Shown: positions 27,503-36,977, counted from the first letter of the stretch. The stretch is DNA of 64,000 nt from JANQPX01 sp965204405 (GCA_965204405.1 CBDBEN010000002.1:372001-436000); one strand, 5' to 3'. Numbers and translations: made by a program. The notes: generated by a model not told the origin, from the sequence alone.

Positions 27503-27620
27503 TGGTATGTCCACTTCATTTGATTCCCACCGCATTCGAAGAATGTGCCAAGAAATCCAGGGGTATGCCGGCCTTTCTTGGATAAGCTTCGGGAATCATT
27601 CGTACTGAACATACCACTAG
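27499..27620. repeat. Palindromic element A (nested inverted repeats)
   Basis: Three perfect nested inverted repeats lie on one axis: CTAGTGGTATGT at 27499-27510 pairs with 27609-27620, TGATTCCC at 27521-27528 with 27591-27598, and CCAAGAAA at 27548-27555 with 27574-27581. Transcribed, it would fold into a long rod. The start also holds a small palindrome, AGTGG-TATGT-CCACT. A diverged copy follows directly. Confidence 0.75.
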
Positions 27621-27628
27621 AGATCTCA

Positions 27629-27734
27629 GTGGCATGACCAGATCATCTGGTCCCCTTTACCATCGCCGCCAAAATCCACGGTATGCAGCCTTTTTCTGAG
27701 GCCCCGAAGGACTCTTCCATATCGAGCATGCCAC
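27629..27734. repeat. Palindromic element B, diverged tandem copy
   Basis: GTGGCATG at 27629-27636 pairs with CATGCCAC at 27727-27734. Blocks resembling element A recur in the same order: AGTGG(C/T)ATG, TCAT(C/T)TG, CCAAAATCCA versus CCAAGAAATCCA, and GTATGC followed by GCCTTT. A local perfect hairpin GACCAGAT-C-ATCTGGTC lies at 27636-27652. Both elements fill the gap between two convergent genes and could act as terminators. Confidence 0.6.
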
Positions 27735-27776
27735 GGGAAGATGCCTGGAAAACCACGGATTTTCTTCCGGCTCCAG

Positions 27777-28901
27777 CTAACTGGCCGGCAGAATCTCGAA
27801 CGTGTTGAACATGATGACGGCAAAGGGTGACCATAGATCACTTTGATCGAGCGGGTAGGAAAGCCGTGCTCGTATCAGGTTCTCCTTGCTTCTTTTGACC
27901 GTGTCGTAAACGACGCGATCTTCATCGGCCAAGCCGGCGACGACGAACCAGCCATCTTTCCTGCGTTGATATTGGATTTCGAAGATTGTTGCCGCTTCGT
28001 CATAAAGGGCATCGAGGTCATCGGAATTCTCGATGACCGAAATAAGCAATTCACTCCGGCCATCGGTTGTCGTCATGCGTTGTTCGCCGGCACTTATGCG
28101 CTCTGTCTGCGAGAGAAGCAGGGTGGGATAGGAGAGGCTATAGCCGAAGTTATCATCACGGTGAGACGTGACGCCGTAGAGGGCGCGCTGGGCTTGGGCT
28201 TCCGTCAGCAGGGCAGCCTCCTGCTCATCCGTCAGCACGCCGGTCTGCTCAAGGTCCTGACGTTCCTGATAAACTTTAATGGCCTGCGTGGTTCGGGGCC
28301 CGAAATCGCCGTCGATGAGAGCATTGTAGCCACCAAGATACACCAAGGCTTCCTGGATCCGGCGCTTGCCATCCAGCCAGCGGCTGGCGCTCGGTTCTTC
28401 GGATGTACCGTCATCGCCAACTTGCAGGGCCGCGGTTTCCGCGGTGCCGTTTTTCTTGCTGCGAACGATCCCATTGGCTTCGTCGAGGCGCAGCTGCAGA
28501 TTGTTCAATTCGGCAGCAATTTCCGGTAGCTTGGCATTGATGGTTTCAAGCTCTTGATCGATGGTTCCCAACCGATCGCCGATCTGCTCCAATCTGACAT
28601 TGTCAGCCGGTCGTCGCTTATCACCGATAGCTGAAAGCTCTGCCCGCTCGCGTGTCAGCTCGACCTGTTCCGATGCAAGCCGGTTTTTCCGGATCGAGGC
28701 CGCGCGCAGCTCGTTCTTGACAAGCGACTGCAGCAGCTCAAGCCGCATCGTTCCCCGGTTTACGGAGCGTTCGTCATTTGAACCGGCTTGGGCTTGAGCA
28801 GCAATGTTGGTCTGTGCTGTCCCCTCGGAAACAGCAATCATACAAGCACCGGCAAGGACTGTGGCGAAACCAAGGTAAATGAGAGGTGCTGCCGACGTCA
28901 T
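27777..28901 (-). CDS. Exported coiled-coil protein with peptidoglycan-binding domain
   Basis: A 374-residue envelope protein. The start ATG 28901 follows GGGGAAATAGGA and leads into a signal peptide or anchor (APLIYLGFATVLAGACMIAVSEG). Residues about 45-140 form a coiled coil rich in Glu, Leu and Arg (QVELTRERAELS, QELETINAKLPEIAAELNNL). A peptidoglycan-binding type 1 domain follows: IQEALVYLGGYNALIDGDFG and TTQAIKVYQERQDL. The last 130 residues are a domain I do not recognise. It likely binds murein in the periplasm. A longer frame upstream is basic and looks spurious. Confidence 0.75.
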   Translation of the reverse strand: MTSAAPLIYLGFATVLAGACMIAVSEGTAQTNIAAQAQAGSNDERSVNRGTMRLELLQSLVKNELRAASIRKNRLASEQVELTRERAELSAIGDKRRPADNVRLEQIGDRLGTIDQELETINAKLPEIAAELNNLQLRLDEANGIVRSKKNGTAETAALQVGDDGTSEEPSASRWLDGKRRIQEALVYLGGYNALIDGDFGPRTTQAIKVYQERQDLEQTGVLTDEQEAALLTEAQAQRALYGVTSHRDDNFGYSLSYPTLLLSQTERISAGEQRMTTTDGRSELLISVIENSDDLDALYDEAATIFEIQYQRRKDGWFVVAGLADEDRVVYDTVKRSKENLIRARLSYPLDQSDLWSPFAVIMFNTFEILPAS

Positions 28902-29018
28902 TCCTATTTCCCCAACATGCCGTTCCCGAGACCTGCGCGTTTTCTCAAGCTTCCGGGCATGTTTCTTTCTTGGCGGACGTTTCCCTGAACCCAAGACCTT
29001 GATGATGAACATGCACTA

Positions 29019-29471
29019 TTAGCGTGTTTCACGACGCTCGAACAAGACTGTAGCAGCAAAGGTTAACACATCCTCGCCTGATTGGTTCGTCATGACGCAC
29101 CGAAGTACGGCAATGCCACGATCAGGCTTCGACCGGCTTGGTCTCATTTCTAGAATTTCGATGCTGGCGTGGAGCTGATCCCCGGGGCGAACCGGCCGCA
29201 GCCAGCGCAACTCATCGACCCCCGGTGATCCCATAGCCGCGGCGTTGCCAAGAAACCCGTCGACGAAAAGCCGCATGAAGACGCAAACTGTTTGCCAGCC
29301 GCTGGCGATGACGCCGCCATAGATCGAGGTTGTCGCGGCGTTCGTGTCGATGTGAAAGGATTGCGGGTCATAACGCTTGGCGAAGTCGGCGATTTCTTCT
29401 GCCGACAACGTCGCAGCACCAAGTTGATGGACACCGCCCGCCTTCAGATCTTCGAAGTAGATTTTTTTCAT
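29019..29471 (-). CDS. MaoC-like hot-dog dehydratase
   Basis: A 150-residue single hot-dog domain. The hydratase 2 motif is clear: FAKRYDPQSFHIDTNAA, giving the catalytic Asp and His, followed by GGVIASGWQTVCVFMRL. Family members hydrate enoyl-CoA or similar thioesters. Start ATG 29471 gives the usual MKKIYFEDLKAG opening. It lies 118 bp upstream of the coiled-coil protein gene on the same strand. An acyl-CoA dehydrogenase gene is nearby but not adjacent, so a shared pathway is only possible. Confidence 0.85.
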   Translation of the reverse strand: MKKIYFEDLKAGGVHQLGAATLSAEEIADFAKRYDPQSFHIDTNAATTSIYGGVIASGWQTVCVFMRLFVDGFLGNAAAMGSPGVDELRWLRPVRPGDQLHASIEILEMRPSRSKPDRGIAVLRCVMTNQSGEDVLTFAATVLFERRETR

Positions 29472-29578
29472 CCGGCTATCCTTGCATACTCGTCAGGCTG
29501 GCGTTGAATAAGGAAAGCTGAAACCATGCCGTGTTGCAATGCAGGACAGATCGATCTTTGGCGGGGAACAGGTGTTCT

Positions 29579-30292
29579 ATGACGGGTTCGAAGATCAAAG
29601 CGCTTACCTTCGATGTTTTTGGAACGGTCGTGGATTGGCGAAACAGCATCGCCCGTGAGGCGGAGGCCATTCTCGGTGAGGAAGGCGTCAAGGTCGACGG
29701 GCAAGCCCTGGCGCTCGCCTGGCGCGCCCGATATCAGCCGTCGATGGAGGAGGTGAGGGCGGGCAGGCGCCCTTTTGTCAAGCTGGATATCCTTCATCGC
29801 GAAAACCTGTTGTCGGTGCTCGATGCGTTCGGCATTCAGGGGCTCAAGGATACGACCATCGATCATCTGAACATGGCCTGGCACCGCCTCGACCCTTGGC
29901 CGGATGTTGTGGCCGGGCTTAAGCGTTTAAAGAAGCGCTACATTCTCGGGACCCTTTCCAATGGCAATGTCGCCTTGATTGTCGATATGGCCAGACATGC
30001 AGGTCTTCCCTGGGATGTCATCCTCGGCGCCGAGGTTGCGGGGGCCTACAAGCCGGATCCGAACGCTTACCGGAAGGCGGCTGATCTTCTTGACCTTGAT
30101 CCGGGCCAATGCCTGATGGTTGCCGCCCATAATGACGACCTGGTTGCCGCCGCCGGGACAAGCATGAGGACCGCCTTTGTTGCGAGACCGAATGAGTACG
30201 GCCCCGGCCAGACCAGGGATCTCGAAGCCGAACACGCCTTTGACTTTGTTGCGAATGACTTCCTGGATCTCGCCGATCAACTCGGTGTTTGA
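29579..30292 (+). CDS. Haloacid dehalogenase type II-like HAD hydrolase
   Basis: A 237-residue HAD-superfamily protein. The nucleophile Asp is in LTFDVFGTVVDWR (residues 9-21), the second motif in LGTLSNGN, the Lys in AYKPDPNAY and the acidic motif in MVAAHNDDL. DVFGTVVDWR and VAAHNDDL are typical of L-2-haloacid dehalogenases. ATG 29579 follows an AGG; a longer frame upstream from 29531 is less likely. Phosphatase activity on another substrate remains possible. The next gene starts about 70 bp downstream. Confidence 0.85.
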   Translation: MTGSKIKALTFDVFGTVVDWRNSIAREAEAILGEEGVKVDGQALALAWRARYQPSMEEVRAGRRPFVKLDILHRENLLSVLDAFGIQGLKDTTIDHLNMAWHRLDPWPDVVAGLKRLKKRYILGTLSNGNVALIVDMARHAGLPWDVILGAEVAGAYKPDPNAYRKAADLLDLDPGQCLMVAAHNDDLVAAAGTSMRTAFVARPNEYGPGQTRDLEAEHAFDFVANDFLDLADQLGV

Positions 30293-30360
30293 GCGGGCAT
30301 GGCGCAGGCTTTGGCTTTAGGGACACAGAGATATCTCCCTCCAGCCGATCGGGGCTGCTG

Positions 30361-31173
30361 ATGCGGCAAACGGGGCTTACCATCCTGGCATTGGCCGTCG
30401 CCGCGATCGTTTTGTTCCCCTTGCTGTGGGGCCTGTCCCTTAGTCTCCGCCCTCCTATCTTGACCTTCGCCGGCAGCGGTATGGGTATACCTTACGTGGA
30501 CTTCACGCCGACGCTGGAGGCCTGGCAGCGTTTTTTCGTCGAGAGAGAGGCAAGCGCTTCGATGTTTCGAAGTGCTACTGTTTCCCTCTTGGCGACCTTA
30601 TCCGCGTTGATCGTCGGCGCGCCGGCTGCCTATATCCTTGCCCGCTGTATCTCGAAGACGGCCAGTGACCTTTGGGTCATCGGCTTCATTCTCGTCCGCC
30701 TGATGCCGCCTTTGCTGATGGCGCTACCCCTTTATGTCATTTTTCAGCGAATTGGCCTCCTGGACGGTGGTACGGGCCTGGTTCTTATCAACACGGCACT
30801 GCTGCTGCCCTTCGTAATCGCCATCATGCGCCAGGCATTTATCGATCTGCCCCAAGAACTTGAAGAAGCGGCATTGCTGGACGGGGCAACCACCGGTCAG
30901 GTGTTTTGGTTTGTTGTTCTGCCGCTGACTGCACCCGCCTTGGCGGCAACAGCGTTGATTCTGTTTGCATTCGCCTGGAATGACTATCTGTTCGCGCTCG
31001 CCTTTTTCGTTCGTGACTTCAAAACATTGCCATTGCTGGTTCAGGCTGTCGGCAGTCCCGGCCCGATGGGGGCGGCCAGCATGGTAGCAGCGATGGCCCT
31101 GCCAGTCCTGGCGGCACTGCTCGCGCAGCGCTATCTTGTGCGCGGAATGACACTCGGTGCGATCAAGGGATAG
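30361..31173 (+). CDS. MalG-type carbohydrate ABC permease, without partners
   Basis: A 270-residue inner-membrane protein with six helices starting at GLTILALAVAAIVLFPLLWGLSLS and an EAA loop (ELEEAALLDGATTGQVFWFVVLPL). It belongs to the second-permease group of CUT1 sugar transporters. ATG 30361 with GGGG upstream is preferred over a TTG at 30289 that overlaps the dehalogenase stop. No first permease, binding protein or ATPase of matching type adjoins it, so it is either an orphan or relies on subunits elsewhere, such as the ATPases of the glycerol operon downstream. Confidence 0.8.
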   Translation: MRQTGLTILALAVAAIVLFPLLWGLSLSLRPPILTFAGSGMGIPYVDFTPTLEAWQRFFVEREASASMFRSATVSLLATLSALIVGAPAAYILARCISKTASDLWVIGFILVRLMPPLLMALPLYVIFQRIGLLDGGTGLVLINTALLLPFVIAIMRQAFIDLPQELEEAALLDGATTGQVFWFVVLPLTAPALAATALILFAFAWNDYLFALAFFVRDFKTLPLLVQAVGSPGPMGAASMVAAMALPVLAALLAQRYLVRGMTLGAIKG

Positions 31174-31252
31174 GCTGGCATGAAGACAACAGCAAACAGC
31201 AGCTATCGGGGCAAGGGGTGAACTCGCTGAACCGTTTTGGGGATGAGCAATT

Positions 31253-33331
31253 ATGAAGGCACGGCTTGCTGTTGATATCGGCGGGACCTTTACCGACGTA
31301 GCGCTGGAACAGGATGGCCTGCGCTGGACCATGAAAACCCTGACCACGCCGAAGGCACCGGCGGAAGGCGTCATTGATGGTATAAGGCAAACCCTCGCCA
31401 AGGCAGGCATTGCCGCTGGCGAGGTCGGGCTCGTCATTCACGGCACCACGCTTGCCACCAATTCGATCATCGAGCGCAAGGGGGCATGCACCGCACTGAT
31501 CACCACGGAAGGTTTTCGCGACGTTCTCGATATCGGCTACGAGACACGCTTCGATCAGTATGATCTGATGCTGGAGAAGCCGGAAGCCTTGGTACCGCGG
31601 CAGCGCCGCTTCGTGGTCAGAGAGCGGGTCGACGTCCAGGGGAGGGTTCTTACGCCGTTGGATGAGGACAGCGTCCATGTCCTGCTGCCTCTGCTGGATG
31701 ACACGGGCGTGGAAAGCGTAGCGATCGGCTTCTTGCACGCTTACGCCAACCCCGATCATGAACGGCGCGTTGCCGAAATCCTGAGATCGGCGAGGCCTAA
31801 TCTCTGGGTCACTTTGGCCTCTGACGTCTGCCCGGAAATTCGGGAGTATGAACGCTTCACGACCGCCTCTGCAAACGCCTATGTTCAGCCGTTGATGGCG
31901 GCCTATCTCGGCGAGCTTGGAGAGCAGCTCGAAGGGGAAGGGATCACCGCGCCACTTCTGATGATGACCTCGGGAGGCGGGCTGACGACGCTCGAAACAG
32001 CCATCAAATTTCCGATACGCTTGGTGGAGTCCGGTCCCGCCGGCGGTGCGATCCTGGCAAGTGGTGTGGCCGCCGCTCTTGGGATCGAGAAGGCGCTTTC
32101 CTTCGACATGGGCGGCACAACCGCCAAGATTTGCCTGATCGAAGGCTATGAGCCTGAGAATGCTCGCGAATTCGAGGTCGATCGGTCCTCCCGTTTCATG
32201 AAAGGGAGTGGATTGCCGCTTCGCATCCCGGTGATCGAGATGGTTGAGATCGGCGCAGGCGGTGGCTCGATCGCGCGGCTGGATGCCCTTGGACGCATCA
32301 CCGTTGGGCCTGACAGCGCCGGCGCCGATCCTGGACCTGCAGCTTATGATCAGGGCGGCGAGCAGCCGACGGTGACGGATGCGGATATTGTTTTGGGCAA
32401 GATCGACCCCGCCTCCTTCGCAGGCGGCAAGGTTGCCTTGAAGCCGGAACTTGCCGAGGCGGCAATCGTGAGGGTGATCGGCGCGCCAATGGAGTTGTCG
32501 TCGGCACTTGGCGCATTTGGTGTGCAGGAAATGGTCGATGAAACCATGGCGAGTGCCGCCCGTGTCCATACGGTCGAGCGGGGCAAGGTCGTGAGCAGCC
32601 AGAGCCTGATCGCTTTTGGTGGCGCAGCGCCGCTGCATGCAGCGAGGCTCGCCGAAAAGCTTGGAATCGAGAGGGTGGTCATTCCGACCGATGCCGGTGT
32701 CGGCTCGGCGATCGGTTTTTTGCAGGCGCCCATTGCCTATGAAGTGGTGCGGAGCCGTCATCAGCGGCTGAACCAGTTCGATACAAAAGCCGTGAACGCG
32801 CTGTTCGACGATATGCACCGCGAGGCCGAAGGGGTGGTCCGCACCGGAGCGCCCGACGGAGATCTTGTCGAAACGCGCCTTGCTTATATGCGGTACTACG
32901 GACAAGGGCACGAGGTCGTGGTTACGGTGCCGAACCGCCCACTCGACGCTCCCGATATCGCTCTTCTTCAGGAAAAGTTCGATCAGACTTATGAGCGCAT
33001 CTATCGCCGCATCATCCCAAGTGCTGACGTCGAAATTCTCTCCTGGGGCCTCACGCTCTCGGCCGAGGTCACGCCGCCATCGCCTTCGCCCGTCGTGGAA
33101 TCGAGATCCGAAAACCCGAACCGGTGTGGCGACCGTATGCTGTTCGATCCTGAAACAGAGGGTCGGATGACCGTGCCGGTTTATAGCCGGGATTCACTGG
33201 TGCCGGGGGACCACGTCGAGGGGCCGGCATTGATTCAAGAGATGCAGACGACGACCCTGGTAACGGCATCCTTTGCCGCCAAGGTCGCCGCGAGCGGATA
33301 TCTCATTCTGGAAAAACGAAAGGGTACCTGA
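31253..33331 (+). CDS. hyuA: Hydantoinase/oxoprolinase subunit A
   Basis: A 692-residue ATP-dependent hydrolase subunit of the ASKHA fold. Visible motifs: VDIGGTFTDVALEQ at the N-terminus, IHGTTLATNSIIERKG, SGPAGGAILASG and FDMGGTTAKICLIEG, the two phosphate loops. The C-terminal third has FGGAAPLHAARLAE. Together with HyuB it hydrolyses N-methylhydantoin, 5-oxoproline or related lactams, with ATP. The gene runs directly into hyuB with only 1 bp between. Which lactam is used cannot be told. Confidence 0.88.
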   Translation: MKARLAVDIGGTFTDVALEQDGLRWTMKTLTTPKAPAEGVIDGIRQTLAKAGIAAGEVGLVIHGTTLATNSIIERKGACTALITTEGFRDVLDIGYETRFDQYDLMLEKPEALVPRQRRFVVRERVDVQGRVLTPLDEDSVHVLLPLLDDTGVESVAIGFLHAYANPDHERRVAEILRSARPNLWVTLASDVCPEIREYERFTTASANAYVQPLMAAYLGELGEQLEGEGITAPLLMMTSGGGLTTLETAIKFPIRLVESGPAGGAILASGVAAALGIEKALSFDMGGTTAKICLIEGYEPENAREFEVDRSSRFMKGSGLPLRIPVIEMVEIGAGGGSIARLDALGRITVGPDSAGADPGPAAYDQGGEQPTVTDADIVLGKIDPASFAGGKVALKPELAEAAIVRVIGAPMELSSALGAFGVQEMVDETMASAARVHTVERGKVVSSQSLIAFGGAAPLHAARLAEKLGIERVVIPTDAGVGSAIGFLQAPIAYEVVRSRHQRLNQFDTKAVNALFDDMHREAEGVVRTGAPDGDLVETRLAYMRYYGQGHEVVVTVPNRPLDAPDIALLQEKFDQTYERIYRRIIPSADVEILSWGLTLSAEVTPPSPSPVVESRSENPNRCGDRMLFDPETEGRMTVPVYSRDSLVPGDHVEGPALIQEMQTTTLVTASFAAKVAASGYLILEKRKGT

Positions 33332-33332
33332 C

Positions 33333-34958
33333 ATGGGTGATGGCGTGGACAAACGCAATGCGATCCACATGCAGGTCATGTGGCACCGGCTCACGGCCGT
33401 GGTCGAGGAGCAGGCGACGGCGCTGCTGAGAACGGCGTTCAGCCCGATTGTCCGGGAATGCGGTGATCTTTCCGCCGGGGTCTTTGATCCGCATGGGAGA
33501 ATGCTTGCCCAGGCGGTAACCGGCACGCCCGGCCATATCAATTCCATGGCGGCGGCAGTCAACCATTTCATTCGTCATTTCCCGCTTTCGACCATGCGGG
33601 AAGGCGACATCTACATCACCAATGATCCCTGGATGGGGACCGGCCATCTAAACGACTTTACTCTAACGACACCTTGCTTTCGGGAAGGCGAGTTGGTGGC
33701 ACTGTTCTCTTGTACCTCCCACCTGACCGATATCGGCGGTGTCGGCATGGGACCGGACGGTACGGATGTGCATATGGAAGGGCTCTATATACCGATGCTG
33801 AAGCTGGCTGAGCAGGGAGTGATGGACGAGACCCTGATGGCCATGATCCGCGCCAATACCCGCCAGCCGGTCGAAACCGAAGGCGACGTTTATTCGCTGG
33901 CGGCATGCAATGACATCGGCTGTACCCGTCTTGTTGAGATGATGGACGAGTTCGAGATTGCGAGCCTCGGCACGCTTGCCGACTATATCTGTAGCAGTTC
34001 GGAAAAGGCCGTGCGGGCAGAAATCGAAAAGCTGCCGGATGGGGTCTATCGCAACGTGATGCGTATCGATGGTTTCGACGCACCGGTCGATCTGGTTGCT
34101 GCCTTGACGATCGAAGGAGAGCGCCTCGCCGTCGACTTCGACGGTACATCGCCGATGCAGCGCCACGGCGTCAACGTGCCCGGGATCTACACCACAGCCT
34201 ATACGTCCTTCGGCCTGGCCACCGCGATTGCGCCTGATGTGCCCAACAATGCAGGCTCGTTGCTGCCCTATGAAGTGATGGCGCCTGAAGGCTCGATCCT
34301 GAATGCGCCCTATCCTGCCGCTGTGAATGCGCGGCATATCACCGGGCAGATGCTGCCGGACGTGGTGTTTGGCTGCCTTGCCCAAATCATACCGGAGCGG
34401 GTTCCGGCAGAAGGAGCGTCATGCCTTTGGAACATGACCTTTCGCGGCCGCACCGACCGTGCGGCGAACAATGCCAAGCTCTTTACGGTGACGGCCGTAA
34501 CCAATGGTGGCACGGGCGCCCGGCCGACCAAGGATGGCTTGTCCGCTACCGCTTTCCCGAGCGGGGTCAAGGGAACGCCGGTGGAGATCAACGAAGCCCT
34601 TTGTCCGCTAATCTTTCATAAAAAGGAACTCCGTTGTGGTTCCGGTGGCGCTGGTCGTTTTCGCGGTGGCCTCGGACAACATCTGGAAATCAGCTCCGCG
34701 ATCAACGAAGATTTCGAGCTTCTCGCCGCCTTCGACCGGATCGAGCATCCGCCAAGGGGTCGGCAAGGGGGCAGCGCTGGTGCCAAGGGCAGTGTAGGTC
34801 TCGCGTCGGGTGAGAAGATGGCAGGGAAGGGCGTTCAGATCGTGCCTGCCGGCAAGCGATTGGTGATCAAGACGCCGGGCGGCGGGGGGCATGGTGCCGC
34901 TGGCGATCGCGTTGCGGCGGCACGCATCGATGACTCCGATAAGGGACTTGTCTCCTGA
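33333..34958 (+). CDS. hyuB: Hydantoinase/oxoprolinase subunit B
   Basis: A 541-residue subunit partner of HyuA. Family features include EEQATALLRTAFSPIVRECGDLSAGVFD near the start, DPWMGTGHLNDFTL, and the C-terminal Gly-rich KTPGGGGHGA. ATG 33333 lies 1 bp after the hyuA stop. Length agrees with the family. It probably forms a complex with HyuA in the cytoplasm. A 235-bp gap without a visible terminator separates it from the glycerol transporter operon. Confidence 0.88.
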   Translation: MGDGVDKRNAIHMQVMWHRLTAVVEEQATALLRTAFSPIVRECGDLSAGVFDPHGRMLAQAVTGTPGHINSMAAAVNHFIRHFPLSTMREGDIYITNDPWMGTGHLNDFTLTTPCFREGELVALFSCTSHLTDIGGVGMGPDGTDVHMEGLYIPMLKLAEQGVMDETLMAMIRANTRQPVETEGDVYSLAACNDIGCTRLVEMMDEFEIASLGTLADYICSSSEKAVRAEIEKLPDGVYRNVMRIDGFDAPVDLVAALTIEGERLAVDFDGTSPMQRHGVNVPGIYTTAYTSFGLATAIAPDVPNNAGSLLPYEVMAPEGSILNAPYPAAVNARHITGQMLPDVVFGCLAQIIPERVPAEGASCLWNMTFRGRTDRAANNAKLFTVTAVTNGGTGARPTKDGLSATAFPSGVKGTPVEINEALCPLIFHKKELRCGSGGAGRFRGGLGQHLEISSAINEDFELLAAFDRIEHPPRGRQGGSAGAKGSVGLASGEKMAGKGVQIVPAGKRLVIKTPGGGGHGAAGDRVAAARIDDSDKGLVS

Positions 34959-35192
34959 TACGAAACCTGACGTTGACGGTCCATTGGAGAACAGCCTTAA
35001 CCTTTTAGCTGGTTTAGTGTCCAAGTTGATTCTTAATCAGCAGTTGTCTTGGGCTGTGAGCATTATCCCACGCCGCCAATCCACGATGGTTACATCGTAC
35101 TTTTCGCTTGACGCTGTTTTGATAGTGAGATGAACATGGCGCACCTGGGCCGCGAGGTCTGATCACAACAACCCCCTCAAGGGAGGCACTAT

Positions 35193-36932
35193 ATGCGAAA
35201 GCACTTGTTGTCGGCTGTCGCGGCAATTGCCCTGATTGCCACGACGCAGGCTGCACGCGCCGACATGGCGGCCGCGGAAAAATGGGTCGCTGATGAATTC
35301 CAGCCTTCAACGCTTTCCGCTGATGAGCAGAAAGCGGAGATGGAATGGTTCATCAAGGCGGCCGAGCCCTTCGTCGGCATGGAGATCAACGTTCTCTCCG
35401 AGACGATCCCCACCCACGAATATGAGTCGAAAACGCTTACCAAGGCGTTTGAAGAGATCACCGGCATCAAGGTCAATCACCAGCTTCTCGGTGAGGGCGA
35501 GGTGGTTCAGGCTGTGCAGACCCAGATGCAGACCGGCCGTAATCTTTACGACGCCTATATCAATGACTCGGATCTGATCGGTACCCATTCACGTCTGCAG
35601 CTCGCGGTCAATCTCACCGACTGGATGGCTGGTGACGGCGCCGACGTGACGTTGCCGACCCTTGATATCGAAGACTTCATGGGCAAGTCCTTCACCACTG
35701 GCCCTGACGGCAAGCTCTACCAGCTGCCGGATCAGCAATTCGCTAATCTGTATTGGTTCCGCAAAGATTGGTTCGACCGCCCCGATCTCCAGGAGCAGTT
35801 CAAGGAGATCTACGGCTATGATCTCGGCGTTCCGGTCAACTGGTCCGCCTATGAAGACATCGCCGAGTTCTTCTCTGTCCATGTGAAGGAAATCGACGGC
35901 GTCCGGGTCTACGGTCACATGGACTACGGTAAGCGTGCACCCGACCTCGGCTGGCGCATGACGGATGCCTGGCTGTCCATGGCAGGCGCCGGTTCGAAGG
36001 GTCTGCCGAATGGCGTGCCGGTTGATGAGTGGGGCATCCGCATGGAAGAGGGCTCTTGCAACCCGGTGGGGGCAAGTGTCTCGCGTGGTGGTGCCGCCAA
36101 TGCGCCGGCTGCGGTTTATGCGATTCGCAAATGGGACGAGTGGCTCCGGCAATATGCCCCTCCGGGTGCAGCAAGCTACGACTTCTACCAGTCGCTGCCA
36201 GCCCTTAGCCAGGGCAATGTCGCCCAGCAGATCTTCTGGTACACGGCATTCACCGCTTCGATGGTGGCGCCGAAGTCGGAGGGCAACAACACGGTGGACG
36301 ACGAGGGCAACCCGCTCTGGCGGATGGCGCCGTCGCCCCATGGTCCGTACTGGGAAGAAGGCCAAAAGCTTGGTTATCAGGATGCCGGTTCCTGGACGCT
36401 GTTCGAAAGCACCCCGGTGGATCGCCGGAAAGCGGCCTGGCTCTATGCCCAGTTCGTTGTGTCGAAAACCGTATCGCTCAAGAAAACCCATGTCGGGCTG
36501 ACCCCGATCCGGGACAGCGACATCCGGCATGAGAGCTTCACCGAGCGGGCGCCGAAACTCGGTGGTCTGGTCGAATTCTACCGCTCACCGGACCGCGTGA
36601 TGTGGTCGCCGACCGGCGTCAATGTTCCAGACTATCCGAAGCTGGCCCAGATCTGGTGGCAGCAGATCGGTGACGTCAACTCCGGCGCGTTCACCCCGCA
36701 GGAAGCCATGGACCGGCTTGCCGGTGAGATGGACATCACCATGGCCCGAATGCAGGCTGCCGACGAGGCAGCCAACATCTATGGCGGCTGTGGTCCGCGC
36801 CTCAATGAGGAGAAGGATCCGGAGGAGTGGCTGAGCCAGGAGGGATCACCCAAGGCAAAGCTGGAGAACGAAAAGCCCCAGGGCGAAACCGTCAACTATG
36901 ACGAACTCGTCAAGCGCTGGAGCGACGGCTGA
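35193..36932 (+). CDS. glpV: Glycerol ABC transporter substrate-binding protein
   Basis: A 579-residue periplasmic protein with a Sec signal (MRKHLLSAVAAIALIATTQAARA) and AAGGGAGG just before the ATG. It is much longer than ordinary sugar-binding proteins. Features include EITGIKVNHQLLGEGEVVQAVQTQMQ-like cleft residues early on, and a C-terminal NIYGGCGPRLN. Length, composition and the five genes behind it match GlpV of the glycerol transporter described in Rhizobium leguminosarum (glpSTPQUV). In that operon the binding protein comes last; here it is first. A strong stem-loop follows it. Confidence 0.8.
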   Translation: MRKHLLSAVAAIALIATTQAARADMAAAEKWVADEFQPSTLSADEQKAEMEWFIKAAEPFVGMEINVLSETIPTHEYESKTLTKAFEEITGIKVNHQLLGEGEVVQAVQTQMQTGRNLYDAYINDSDLIGTHSRLQLAVNLTDWMAGDGADVTLPTLDIEDFMGKSFTTGPDGKLYQLPDQQFANLYWFRKDWFDRPDLQEQFKEIYGYDLGVPVNWSAYEDIAEFFSVHVKEIDGVRVYGHMDYGKRAPDLGWRMTDAWLSMAGAGSKGLPNGVPVDEWGIRMEEGSCNPVGASVSRGGAANAPAAVYAIRKWDEWLRQYAPPGAASYDFYQSLPALSQGNVAQQIFWYTAFTASMVAPKSEGNNTVDDEGNPLWRMAPSPHGPYWEEGQKLGYQDAGSWTLFESTPVDRRKAAWLYAQFVVSKTVSLKKTHVGLTPIRDSDIRHESFTERAPKLGGLVEFYRSPDRVMWSPTGVNVPDYPKLAQIWWQQIGDVNSGAFTPQEAMDRLAGEMDITMARMQAADEAANIYGGCGPRLNEEKDPEEWLSQEGSPKAKLENEKPQGETVNYDELVKRWSDG

Positions 36933-36949
36933 ACGACGTTGTGATAGAG

Positions 36950-36977
36950 GCACCGCCGGGTAAAACCCCGGCGGTGC
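36950..36977 (+). promoter_or_regulatory. Strong stem-loop after the binding-protein gene
   Basis: GCACCGCCGGG and CCCGGCGGTGC form a perfect 11-bp GC-rich stem around TAAAAC. No T-run follows. Such hairpins between binding-protein and ATPase genes commonly protect the upstream mRNA or reduce read-through, so GlpV would be made in excess over the membrane subunits. Confidence 0.75.

Noticed and set aside
27287..27535. An 82-residue minus-strand frame over the small hypothetical gene
   Set aside because: It begins inside the palindromic element and has less protein-like composition than the plus-strand frame.
31163..32911. A 582-residue minus-strand frame opposite hyuA
   Set aside because: The plus strand encodes a full-length, motif-complete HyuA; the minus frame has shadow composition.
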